From positions 1-13,056 of the forward strand of contig DAIDJI010000072.1 of assembly GCA_027451455.1 (NCBI GenBank): a stretch of 13,056 nucleotides of DNA, written 5' to 3'. Made by a program: the position numbers and the translations under genes. This document shows, one piece after another, positions 1 to 6,360 of this stretch; positions within the stretch are counted from its first letter, which is position 1; each line of letters starts with the position of its first letter. The notes beneath the pieces are model-generated. The model did no database searches. It was not told the origin of the DNA and saw only the letters and a list, made by a program, of their open reading frames with translations. This DNA comes from Planctomycetales bacterium (GTDB lineage: Bacteria > Planctomycetota > Planctomycetia > Isosphaerales > Isosphaeraceae).

Positions 1-28
1 CTTTCATCCCGCAAGCGAGATGATGCTG

Positions 29-45
29 ACTGCCAGAATGGCAGT
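29..45. terminator. Perfect 7-bp hairpin, possible terminator of an upstream gene
   Basis: ACTGCCA and TGGCAGT form a perfect stem around a 3-nt loop (GAA). A T6 run follows at 64-69, about 18 nt beyond the stem, which is too far for a textbook intrinsic terminator. It could end a gene whose stop codon is the TGA at 21-23, but that gene cannot be verified from the window. Confidence 0.3.
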
Positions 46-180
46 GGTGGGTTCGTTCGCGCGTTTTTTCTGTTCGCTGAGGGCACAGGCGAACCTGGAT
101 TCTCGTGGATTCCTGGAAACACCGACTCCGAATTGTCAAGGAACCATTGGGTAGGATGGGCCAGGCTGAAGGTTACCACA

Positions 181-200
181 GATTTGCACCAATGCAAATC
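181..200. promoter_or_regulatory. Perfect dyad GATTTGC-N6-GCAAATC, possible operator
   Basis: Two perfect 7-bp arms (181-187 and 194-200) flank a 6-nt centre (ACCAAT). The site is AT-rich in an otherwise GC-rich region, lies about 130 nt upstream of the reductase gene at 332, and has the size of a repressor half-site pair. It could equally be an RNA hairpin in the leader. I recognise no named operator. Confidence 0.35.
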
Positions 201-240
201 GAGGGCGAAATTTCGAGGATTGGTGAAGGAGGTGGGGTGG

Positions 241-321
241 ATGCCGCTCGCCTACAATCCGCCTGTGAGGCCCGGACGGAGGGTCGAGGGGAGACTCGGC
301 GCGTCGCGAGGTCCGGCATGA
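241..321 (+). CDS. Possible 26-residue leader peptide ORF
   Basis: An ATG at 241 is preceded by AAGGAGG (226-232) with an 8-nt spacer, one of the best Shine-Dalgarno sites in the window. The frame runs 26 codons, begins MPLAYNPPVRPGRR and stops at 319-321. The reductase ATG at 332 follows 10 nt later, and the GAGGG that would serve it (320-324) overlaps this stop codon, so translation of the two could be coupled. The peptide is Arg/Pro/Gly-rich, with a PPV stretch that might slow ribosomes, and resembles no family I know. The G-rich Shine-Dalgarno match could be chance, so this may be a regulatory leader ORF or nothing. Confidence 0.3.
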   Translation: MPLAYNPPVRPGRRVEGRLGASRGPA

Positions 322-331
322 GGGCTCGGCG

Positions 332-970
332 ATGAAGGTACTGGTGATCGGGGCGACGGGTGGGACGGGACGTCACCTGGTCCGGCAACTGCTGGCGCGC
401 GGCGATGAGGTGACGGCCTGGGTTCGTCGGCCGGGCGCGCTCTCGGCAGAGGCGGCGGTTGCGGGAGGCCGGTTGCGGATGGTTGAGGGCGAGGCGAGGG
501 ACTCTGCCTCGATCGAGCGGGCCGTGGAGGGGCAGGATGCGGTGGTCGTCGCCTTTGCGCCGAGGTCGTTGCGGAGGGACGATCTTCAGGAGACGCTTTA
601 TCGGAACCTGGTGGAGGCGATGCGGTCGGACGGTGTGCGTCGGCTGGTGAATCTCTCGGCGTGGGGACTGGACAATGACGATGCGATCCCGCCGCCCTGG
701 ATCTTCCGCCACGTGATCCGGCCGGTTTTCCTCCGGCATATCTGGGCCGACAAGCGGAGAGGCGAAGCGATCGTGAGGGCGAGCGGGCTCGACTGGATCC
801 ACGTCCAGCCCGGACGGCTGCTCAACGAGCCGGCCCGGGGTGGTGTGCGGGCCTCGGCCGATGGCCGGGGCCTTGTTCCGCGGATGAACCGCGAGGACCT
901 CGCCGCGTTCATGATCGAGCAGTTGGATCGGGGCGAGTGGGTGGGGAAGCCGGTAGTGATCGGGTATTGA
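332..970 (+). CDS. NAD(P)-binding SDR-like reductase/epimerase (NmrA-like, atypical SDR)
   Basis: A 212-residue protein with an N-terminal Rossmann fold. The dinucleotide-binding motif GATGGTGRH lies at residues 7-15, straight after beta strand MKVLVI. Arg32-Arg33 follow the second strand, which in atypical SDRs usually favours NADP(H). Residues 102-112 (VRRLVNLSAWG) correspond to the conserved strand where classical SDRs carry the catalytic Ser; no YxxxK pair is obvious, as is usual in NmrA-like members. The length fits the short family of NAD(P)H-binding or SDR family oxidoreductases of about 210 residues. The ATG at 332 has GAGGG at 320-324 with a 7-nt spacer. The substrate cannot be predicted. 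It is monocistronic and convergent with the DUF1559 gene. Confidence 0.85.
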   Translation: MKVLVIGATGGTGRHLVRQLLARGDEVTAWVRRPGALSAEAAVAGGRLRMVEGEARDSASIERAVEGQDAVVVAFAPRSLRRDDLQETLYRNLVEAMRSDGVRRLVNLSAWGLDNDDAIPPPWIFRHVIRPVFLRHIWADKRRGEAIVRASGLDWIHVQPGRLLNEPARGGVRASADGRGLVPRMNREDLAAFMIEQLDRGEWVGKPVVIGY

Positions 971-1009
971 GACCCGGCGTGGACGAGGGTAGGTGGCCGG
1001 CGATGCGGC

Positions 1010-1042
1010 CCTGTCGTGTAGGTGGATCATCCACCGGACAGG
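1010..1042. terminator. Two-tier inverted repeat between convergent genes, likely bidirectional terminator
   Basis: Outer arms CCTGTC (1010-1015) and GACAGG (1037-1042) enclose inner arms GGTGGA (1021-1026) and TCCACC (1030-1035) around a TCA loop. Both stems are perfect and are separated by 5 nt on one side and 1 nt on the other. It lies in the 117-nt gap between the 3' ends of two convergent genes, the position expected for a shared terminator. There is no T tract, so Rho-independent function is uncertain. Confidence 0.5.
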
Positions 1043-1087
1043 ACCGAATCGACGGCCGGACAGAATGAGCGGGACTGGGAACGCGAA

Positions 1088-2188
1088 TCAGTAGCTATCG
1101 GAACTGATGGTCTCGCCGCCCTGTCGGGTGCCGAGCGCCCACCAGTTGAGCATGTTGATCGAGTTCTTGATGAAGTGGACCGAGCCGTCGGCAAAGAGGG
1201 CGTTCACGCCGCCGGGGTGGTTGCTCATTGCCTGGACATAATGGTCGTGCTCGGCCTGGACGCAGCAGTCCATCCGGCATCCGCCCCATCCATTATAATT
1301 GGGCGGAGCGACGGTGTTGAACAAGGAGTAGCCCATCGCCCCGACGGCCCATCGCCAGCCGGGCCCGCCGTTGACGCCGCCCGGGCTCCGCCACTTGGCG
1401 GTGCAGAGTTGCCAGTCGGAGGTCAGAGCCGTGATCGCGTTGTTTCCGAGTGAACGGACGTCCTGAAGGTTGGCCGCCGAGTTGGAGCCGATGTTGCCCG
1501 TCGCGTTGCCGCGGAAGCCGGGGGTGTACGACCCGGTCTGGCCGGTGAGCGACTCCGAAAAGGCGATGGTGTTGGAAGTGCCATCGGTGACGGCGGCGAT
1601 GTCGAAATTGTTCTCGTAGGCGAACATCCCGGTGGTGTTGAAGTCGTTGTTCTGGCAGCAGTTGGACGTAGTGGTGCCGATGCTGGCGAAGTAGTTATTG
1701 ATGTTGCCGTAGCCGCCCTGGGTACTCCCCTTACCGGAGTTTCCGTCGGACGGGCAGAGCAGGACGGCCATCTTCGAGGTAAACACCGTGTAGTTGCAGA
1801 TCTGGCCGTACTGACCCGACCATCCGGGGGAGTAGGAGAAGTTCGACGCGTTGTACAACGTTCCCTGTTCGAGGAACGACGACATCAGGGCGATGGAGCT
1901 CCAGCCGTCCCACGAAGGGGAGTAATACGGAGTGTTTGGGGTGCCGCCGGCGGTGGTGGCCCCGGTGACGTTGTAGGGGCCCTTCGAACCGCCCATGGGG
2001 AAGCTGTTGTTCCCGGTGTGGTAGTTGTGCAGGGCCAGCCCCAGCTGCTTGAGGTTGTTGGTACACTGGCTCCGGCGGGCGGCCTCGCGCGCCGCCTGGA
2101 CTGCGGGGAGGAGGAGAGCGATCAGGACTGCGATGATGGCGATGACCACCAGCAGCTCAATCAGAGTGAAGCCTCGACGACGATGCAT
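1088..2188 (-). CDS. DUF1559 domain-containing prepilin-like protein
   Basis: A 366-residue member of the DUF1559 (SBP_bac_10) family, massively amplified in Planctomycetota. The N-terminus is a type IV prepilin signal: short basic stretch MHRRRG, then FTLIELLVVIAIIAVL, so a prepilin peptidase would cut after Gly6, leaving a methylatable Phe with Glu at position +5. The helix continues through LLPAVQAAREAARRSQC, followed by NNLKQLGLALHNYH, typical of the family. The body is rich in Asn, Gly, Ser and Thr. The C-terminus has the family signature HPGGVNALFADGSVHF near residue 330. It is probably a surface or pseudopilus-like protein of unknown role. GGAG (2195-2198) precedes the ATG by 6 nt. A small lipoprotein gene lies upstream on the same strand. 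Confidence 0.93.
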   Translation of the reverse strand: MHRRRGFTLIELLVVIAIIAVLIALLLPAVQAAREAARRSQCTNNLKQLGLALHNYHTGNNSFPMGGSKGPYNVTGATTAGGTPNTPYYSPSWDGWSSIALMSSFLEQGTLYNASNFSYSPGWSGQYGQICNYTVFTSKMAVLLCPSDGNSGKGSTQGGYGNINNYFASIGTTTSNCCQNNDFNTTGMFAYENNFDIAAVTDGTSNTIAFSESLTGQTGSYTPGFRGNATGNIGSNSAANLQDVRSLGNNAITALTSDWQLCTAKWRSPGGVNGGPGWRWAVGAMGYSLFNTVAPPNYNGWGGCRMDCCVQAEHDHYVQAMSNHPGGVNALFADGSVHFIKNSINMLNWWALGTRQGGETISSDSY

Positions 2189-2321
2189 GGGATTCTCCGA
2201 ACAGGTTCACGGTTGCGAATCGCGGTGCGAAAAGGAATCAGACAGAATGATGCCCGGGGCTCGAACGGGAACCTGGGCGCTGACAGGGCGCAAAACGAAC
2301 GCCGATGGTGACACGACGACC

Positions 2322-2342
2322 GGGCCGCCGAGCGGACGGCCC
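2322..2342 (-). terminator. GC-rich hairpin between lipoprotein and DUF1559 genes
   Basis: Read on the minus strand, GGGCCG (2342-2337) pairs with CGGCCC (2327-2322), and an inner CCG/CGG step extends the stem to 9 bp with one bulged T. It starts 12 nt after the lipoprotein stop codon. It may terminate the lipoprotein transcript, or attenuate or stabilise a longer transcript reading on into DUF1559. There is no T tract. Confidence 0.4.
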
Positions 2343-2354
2343 GCCGGCTGGGGA

Positions 2355-2573
2355 TCACTTCACCTGTACCTTCTCCTTAGCGACATTCTTGTAAGGCTTG
2401 GACTTCATGAAGTTTTCCATATTTTTGCTGGTCTCCTGACCGTGGCCGGTGGTGTCCTCGACCTGGGCGGGGCCGGAGTCGCCACAGCCGAACAGGAAGA
2501 GCGCGGTCAGGAGCATCGACGCAGCCATACCCGCGAGGCGCCAGGGGCGCCCAGCACTCGTGAAACTCATCAT
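2355..2573 (-). CDS. Small putative lipoprotein
   Basis: A hypothetical 72-residue protein. The N-terminus is a lipoprotein signal: basic RPWR, a hydrophobic stretch MAASMLLTALFLF, then the lipobox LFGC with Cys30 as the predicted acylated residue. The mature part is about 43 residues, hydrophilic and Lys-rich at the end (KSKPYKNVAKEKVQVK). The reading frame extends upstream to 2651, but the tandem ATGs at 2573 and 2570 sit 5 and 8 nt after a GAGGG, and the signal peptide only makes sense from there. A weak promoter-like pair (TTGCTT at 2651-2646, 17 nt, TAGGCT at 2628-2623) lies upstream. Small lipoproteins next to DUF1559 genes are a recurrent planctomycete arrangement; the function is unknown. 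Confidence 0.7.
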   Translation of the reverse strand: MMSFTSAGRPWRLAGMAASMLLTALFLFGCGDSGPAQVEDTTGHGQETSKNMENFMKSKPYKNVAKEKVQVK

Positions 2574-2658
2574 TGAGACCCTCAAATTCGCCCGGATGAT
2601 TGGGATCTGGGACAGTAGACGGAGCCTAACGCGCTTCGGAGTGGGAAGCAAGGACCGG

Positions 2659-2672
2659 ACACGGGGGCGTGT
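2659..2672. terminator. Small hairpin downstream of ABC transporter gene
   Basis: ACACG and CGTGT form a 5-bp perfect stem around GGGG, about 35 nt beyond the stop codon of the ABC transporter gene and upstream of the lipoprotein gene. It is short and has no T tract; the only support for a terminator is its position. Confidence 0.2.
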
Positions 2673-2707
2673 GAGATATCGGTACGTGAGGGATGGAGCG
2701 TAGCCGA

Positions 2708-5020
2708 TCAGGCGAGGCGGCCGTCGAGGGCGAGGGTATCGGTCCGGTCGAAATGAGGGCGGCCGGTGGGCGATTCCGGCTCGTGGTGATAGTGGATCTC
2801 GTGGAGCCGGCGGTAGAGAGCGGAGCTATGCTTTAGCTCGTGGTCGGTGCCGACGGCCTCGATCCGTCCACCCTTCATCAGGACGATCCGGTCGGCAAAC
2901 TGGATCGTCGCGAGGTTGTGCGAGATCAGGAACGTGGTCCGGTTGCGGGCGAACTCGCCGATCGCCTTGCGGATCAGGACCTCGTCCTGAATGTCGACGG
3001 CGCTTGTGGCCTCGTCGAGGATCAGGATGGCCGGGTCGCGGAGCATGGCTCGGGCCAGGGCGATCCGCTGGCGCTGGCCGCCGGAAAGGCCGAGGCCGCG
3101 CTCGCCGATCAGGGTGTCGTACCCCTTCGGCAGGCTCATGATGAACTCATGAGCATAGGCGCGCTCGGCGGCCTTGATGATCTCGGAGCGTGGGGCCTTT
3201 GGGTCGCCGTAGGCGATGTTGTTGGCGATCGTGTCCTGGAAGAGGATGGTCTCCTGAAGGACGATCCCGATCTGGCGGCGGAGGGTGCGGAGGGGAACCT
3301 CGCGGATATCTCGGCCGTCGATCCGGATCGAGCCCGAGTGGACGTCCCAGAACCGGGGGAGGAGGCTGGTGAGGGTTGTCTTGCCGCATCCGTTGGGGCC
3401 GACCAGAGCGATGGTCTCACCGTGTCGAACGGTCAGGCTGAGGCCGTGAAGGACGGGCGAGCCCGGGGCATAGCCGAAGACAACGCGGTCGAACTCGATG
3501 GAATTCCGGTGGCGGGCGAGAGCGGGAGCATCCTTCTGGTCGACCACGCGGGGCGAACGGTCCATCAGGGCGCAGATCCGGTCGGAGGCCGCAGCGGCGC
3601 GCTGGATCTTGCCGTGAACATTCGCCAGCTTCCGGATCGGGTCGGAGACTCCCGCGAGATAGGCGTAGAGCGTCAGGAGGTCCTGGATCTCCATGATCTG
3701 CCCGGCGAGCTGCAAGCGGAAGATGCCCAGGTCCAAAAACATGGTGTGGTGCAGGACCAGGTACGACCCGGCCAGCAGGGCGATCGCGACCGTGGTGAGG
3801 GTCAGCATTTCGAGGACCGGGTCGGACATCGCGTCGATCATCGCGACGCGGACGCTCTTCCGATAAAGGTTCTTCGTCTCGCCGAGGAACCGTCGACGCT
3901 CGACCCGTTCCATCGCGAAGGCCTTGACGACCTTGATGCCCTGGAAGGTCTCCTGAAGGATCTTGTAGATGGTCGACATGCTCTCCAGCGACCTGCGGAC
4001 GGCGCGTTTCATGATCTTGCCGACCCGGTAGGTCGTGGCCGCGGAGATCGGGACCAGGATCAGGGTGAGCAGCGTCAGCCGCCAGTTCCAGAGCAGGGCC
4101 GCTCCGAGGCAGGTTGTGATCCGCATCGGCTCGCGGATCAGCTTGCTCATCAGGGTGTTCAGTCCCTGGCCGAACGACTCCATGTCGCTGGTGAACCGGG
4201 CCATCAATTCGGCCGAGCCCTGGTCGGAAAAGCTTGCCAGGTCGAGATTGAGCGTCCGTCGGAAAAAGCGATTGCGAATGTCGAAGAGCGTTAATTGCAT
4301 GACATCGGCAACGAGAACCTCTTGCAAGAACATGAAGAAGCCCTTGAGCGCGACGCCGACCATCACCATCCCGATCAGGAGCAAAAGCGCTGTGAAGGGG
4401 TTTCCGGGGAGATAGTGATTGACGTAGGGCTGGACGATCAGGCAGCGCTGGAGCCACCAGTCGTTATCGGCGATTTCCTTGCCGATGGAGCCGAGGCGGC
4501 GGCGGAGGCCATCGGCGTCACCGTCGCGAATCAGGGGGCTACATCGTTCGAAGAGTTCGGCCTTGCGAGCGCCGGCGACCATGGCGTCTCGGCGAAGGAC
4601 TTCAAGCTGGGCGAGCTGGGCCTGAGCCTTGGGGTCGGCGGAGTTGCGCAGATCGGCGTCGCGGACTTCCCATTCGAATTGCCGGAGGGCCTTTTCGCGG
4701 AGGTCGAGGTCGTCGTGGACCTTCTGGACGTGCTCCTTGATGGTTTCCTTGGCGGCCTCGGCGCGTGGGGCGACGCCGATGGCGAACTTCACTTCCTCGC
4801 GACGGGCCTCGAGTGCGGCGATACGTTCCCGGTAGTCGCTAACCTTGTGGGCGACCCATCTTTGCGGGTTCTGGTCATTGAACAGGATGTGGAGCAGGGG
4901 ATAGACGGCGCCCAGTTCGGCGAAAAAGAGCAGGGCGACCATCGCCGCGCACCCGACCGAAAGGCCGAATCGGACGCGATAGGGCAAGGCGAACCGCACG
5001 AGGCGAGCGAAGTTTTTCAT
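2708..5020 (-). CDS. ABC exporter half-transporter (MsbA-like), permease fused to ATPase
   Basis: A 770-residue type IV ABC exporter with the membrane domain first and the ATPase second. TM1 is about residues 16-45, TM2 206-235, TM3/4 298-330, TM5 405-425 and TM6 435-455. The ATPase has Walker A GPNGCGKT (541-548), Q-loop Gln589, signature LSGGQ (645-649), Walker B ILILDE (665-670), D-loop SAVD and H-loop His701, so it should be active. Between TM1 and TM2 lies about 150 residues of charged, Ala/Glu/Arg/Lys-rich, probably helical sequence, predicted outside the cytoplasm; in MsbA this loop is short. The frame is open to a GTG at 5236, but I chose ATG 5020 because membrane homology starts there and a promoter candidate lies inside the upstream part. 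The neighbouring glycosyltransferase and kinase suggest a glycolipid or polysaccharide cargo. Confidence 0.9.
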   Translation of the reverse strand: MKNFARLVRFALPYRVRFGLSVGCAAMVALLFFAELGAVYPLLHILFNDQNPQRWVAHKVSDYRERIAALEARREEVKFAIGVAPRAEAAKETIKEHVQKVHDDLDLREKALRQFEWEVRDADLRNSADPKAQAQLAQLEVLRRDAMVAGARKAELFERCSPLIRDGDADGLRRRLGSIGKEIADNDWWLQRCLIVQPYVNHYLPGNPFTALLLLIGMVMVGVALKGFFMFLQEVLVADVMQLTLFDIRNRFFRRTLNLDLASFSDQGSAELMARFTSDMESFGQGLNTLMSKLIREPMRITTCLGAALLWNWRLTLLTLILVPISAATTYRVGKIMKRAVRRSLESMSTIYKILQETFQGIKVVKAFAMERVERRRFLGETKNLYRKSVRVAMIDAMSDPVLEMLTLTTVAIALLAGSYLVLHHTMFLDLGIFRLQLAGQIMEIQDLLTLYAYLAGVSDPIRKLANVHGKIQRAAAASDRICALMDRSPRVVDQKDAPALARHRNSIEFDRVVFGYAPGSPVLHGLSLTVRHGETIALVGPNGCGKTTLTSLLPRFWDVHSGSIRIDGRDIREVPLRTLRRQIGIVLQETILFQDTIANNIAYGDPKAPRSEIIKAAERAYAHEFIMSLPKGYDTLIGERGLGLSGGQRQRIALARAMLRDPAILILDEATSAVDIQDEVLIRKAIGEFARNRTTFLISHNLATIQFADRIVLMKGGRIEAVGTDHELKHSSALYRRLHEIHYHHEPESPTGRPHFDRTDTLALDGRLA

Positions 5021-5100
5021 AATCTCGGCGTCGCGGAGGTGAGACCCATTGTGCTTCCATGCACCGGCGGGCCCCGGGGACCGTCGGCAGGTCGAGGAGG

Positions 5101-5129
5101 TCTTTACCACGACCGGGCCAAAGTGACAA
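5101..5129 (-). promoter_or_regulatory. Sigma70-like promoter candidate for the ABC transporter gene
   Basis: On the minus strand TTGTCA (5129-5124, 5 of 6 to consensus) is followed by exactly 17 nt and then TAAAGA (5106-5101), preceded by TGG as in an extended -10. Transcription would begin near 5094, about 75 nt before ATG 5020. This makes the upstream GTG at 5236 unlikely as the start. The prediction rests on sequence alone. Confidence 0.4.
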
Positions 5130-5179
5130 TCCGATTTCGAGTTCCATCGGCGAGGCGGCCCAAGATCGGCCAGTCGGGG

Positions 5180-5208
5180 TTGGAGGATCCGGCCCCGATG
5201 GTTAGGAT
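5180..5208 (+). promoter_or_regulatory. Weak sigma70-like promoter candidate for the glycosyltransferase operon
   Basis: TTGGAG (5180-5185), 17 nt, then TAGGAT (5203-5208; 4 of 6 to consensus). Transcription would start near 5215, about 70 nt before the ATG at 5284. The -35 is poor, so this is tentative. Confidence 0.25.
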
Positions 5209-5283
5209 CGTGCGGGCGCGGGTGCCTCTCGGTCACCCAGGCCCTCGATCGCGGGAAGGCGGCGATCCGTCAGGGAGGACGGG

Positions 5284-6360
5284 ATGAAGCTACTCGCCCT
5301 GGTTGACTCACCCGATCACGTCTGCTGCCGATACCGGATTCGCGCGTTCGCCCCGGCGATGGAGCGATCGGGGATCACGGTCGAATATCGAGCGATCGGC
5401 CGAGGTCCGGTGGATCGCGTCCGCCAGCTTGGATCAGCGGGTCGGTTCGACGCGGTGATCCTTCAGCGCAAGTTATTGCCGGGCTGGCAGCTTGCGATTC
5501 TGCGCCGGTCCGCGCGCCGGTTGATCTTCGATTTTGACGACGCGGTTCTGTATCGCGACTCGAACGACCGGCGTGGACCGGAGGATGGGCGTCGTCGTCG
5601 GCGGTTCGCGGCGACGGTGGCGGCGGCCGACGCAGTCCTTGCCGGCAACGACTTTCTGGCCGATTGTGCCCTGCGCGCTGGTGCGAGGGTGCAGGATGTC
5701 CATGTGATCCCGACCTGCGTCGAGCCGGAACGCTACCCGGTGGCGCGCACCGGGACGGTGGACGGGCCGATCGACCTGGTCTGGATTGGAACGGGTGGGA
5801 CGCTGAAGGGCCTGCTCCAGCCGCGTGAAGTCTGGTCGGCGCTGGCGAGGGAAATACCGGGGCTCCGGCTCCGTGTGATCTGCGACCGATTTCCCGAGGA
5901 TTTCCCGATCCCGGTCGTGCCGGTCGGGTGGTCGGAGGCCGAGGAGGCCCGGCAGATCGCGGCGGGGGATGTCGGCGTGAGCTGGTTGCCGGACGATCTT
6001 TGGAGCCGCGGCAAGTGCGGGCTGAAGGTTTTGCAATACCAGGCGGCTGGGCTTCCGGTGGTCGCGAATTCGGTCGGATGTCAGGTCGAGATGGTCAGGC
6101 CAGGGGGAAACGGTTTCCTGGCTGACGACGCGGCGGGATGGGTCGAGGCCATCGGGCGGCTGGCGCGCGATCCTGGGCTGCGGAGGCGGATGGGCGAGGC
6201 GTCGCGCCGGGATGTCGAGCGGGATTACTCGGTCTCGGCCTGGTCCGAGGCGTTCGTACAGTCGATCCAGGGACATCCGCGGCCGGCACTGGCCGGACCG
6301 CACCTGCCCCGGGTCCGATCCTCGGCCACGAGCTTCCAAACGGTGGGCGATTCCTTATGA
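5284..6360 (+). CDS. Glycosyltransferase, GT4-like (GT-B fold)
   Basis: A 358-residue protein with the two-lobe layout of GT-B retaining glycosyltransferases. The N-lobe has the opening strand MKLLALVDSP and the FDFDDA motif at residues 82-87, common in family 4 members acting on surface glycans. The C-lobe starts near residue 164 with LVWIGTGGTLKGL, which replaces the usual GRL/GK strand. The nucleotide-sugar binding region is GKCGLKVLQYQAAGLPVVAN (243-262), where the classical EPFG..E motif is changed to GKCG..Q. This variant pattern recurs in envelope-glycan enzymes. The ATG has GGAGG (5274-5278) 5 nt upstream. Its last 4 nt overlap the kinase gene (ATGA), indicating translational coupling. 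The donor and acceptor sugars cannot be told. Confidence 0.85.
   Translation: MKLLALVDSPDHVCCRYRIRAFAPAMERSGITVEYRAIGRGPVDRVRQLGSAGRFDAVILQRKLLPGWQLAILRRSARRLIFDFDDAVLYRDSNDRRGPEDGRRRRRFAATVAAADAVLAGNDFLADCALRAGARVQDVHVIPTCVEPERYPVARTGTVDGPIDLVWIGTGGTLKGLLQPREVWSALAREIPGLRLRVICDRFPEDFPIPVVPVGWSEAEEARQIAAGDVGVSWLPDDLWSRGKCGLKVLQYQAAGLPVVANSVGCQVEMVRPGGNGFLADDAAGWVEAIGRLARDPGLRRRMGEASRRDVERDYSVSAWSEAFVQSIQGHPRPALAGPHLPRVRSSATSFQTVGDSL

Larger units (their letters stand above)
1..331. other. Non-coding upstream region, no convincing gene
   Basis: This stretch is visibly richer in A/T than the genes around it and I find no convincing coding sequence apart from a possible short leader ORF near its right end. 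It holds a perfect 7-bp hairpin (29-45), a T6 run (64-69), a 6-bp inverted repeat GTTCGC/GCGAAC (72-77 and 89-94), a perfect 7-bp dyad (181-200) and a strong Shine-Dalgarno sequence (226-232). In the third + frame a TGA at 21-23 could end an upstream gene that lies mostly outside the window, but six codons are too few to judge. Confidence 0.5.

Noticed and set aside
1..321. A + frame open from the window edge to 321, as if the 3' end of a gene
   Set aside because: Third positions are only about half G/C over its first 240 nt, unlike the real genes nearby, and the translation resembles no protein. Only the last 26 codons have a plausible start.
173..1030. 285-codon minus-strand ORF
   Set aside because: Antisense to the reductase gene; Pro/Arg/His-rich translation with no domain, typical of GC-rich shadow frames.
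5021..5236. 72-residue N-terminal extension of the ABC transporter
   Set aside because: Pro/Arg/His-rich sequence unlike the family, begins with GTG, and contains the best promoter candidate for the gene.
2840..5287. Two long + strand ORFs (484 and 330 codons)
   Set aside because: Exactly antisense to the ABC transporter gene, which has complete ATPase motifs; Asp/Gly/Val-rich shadow translations.
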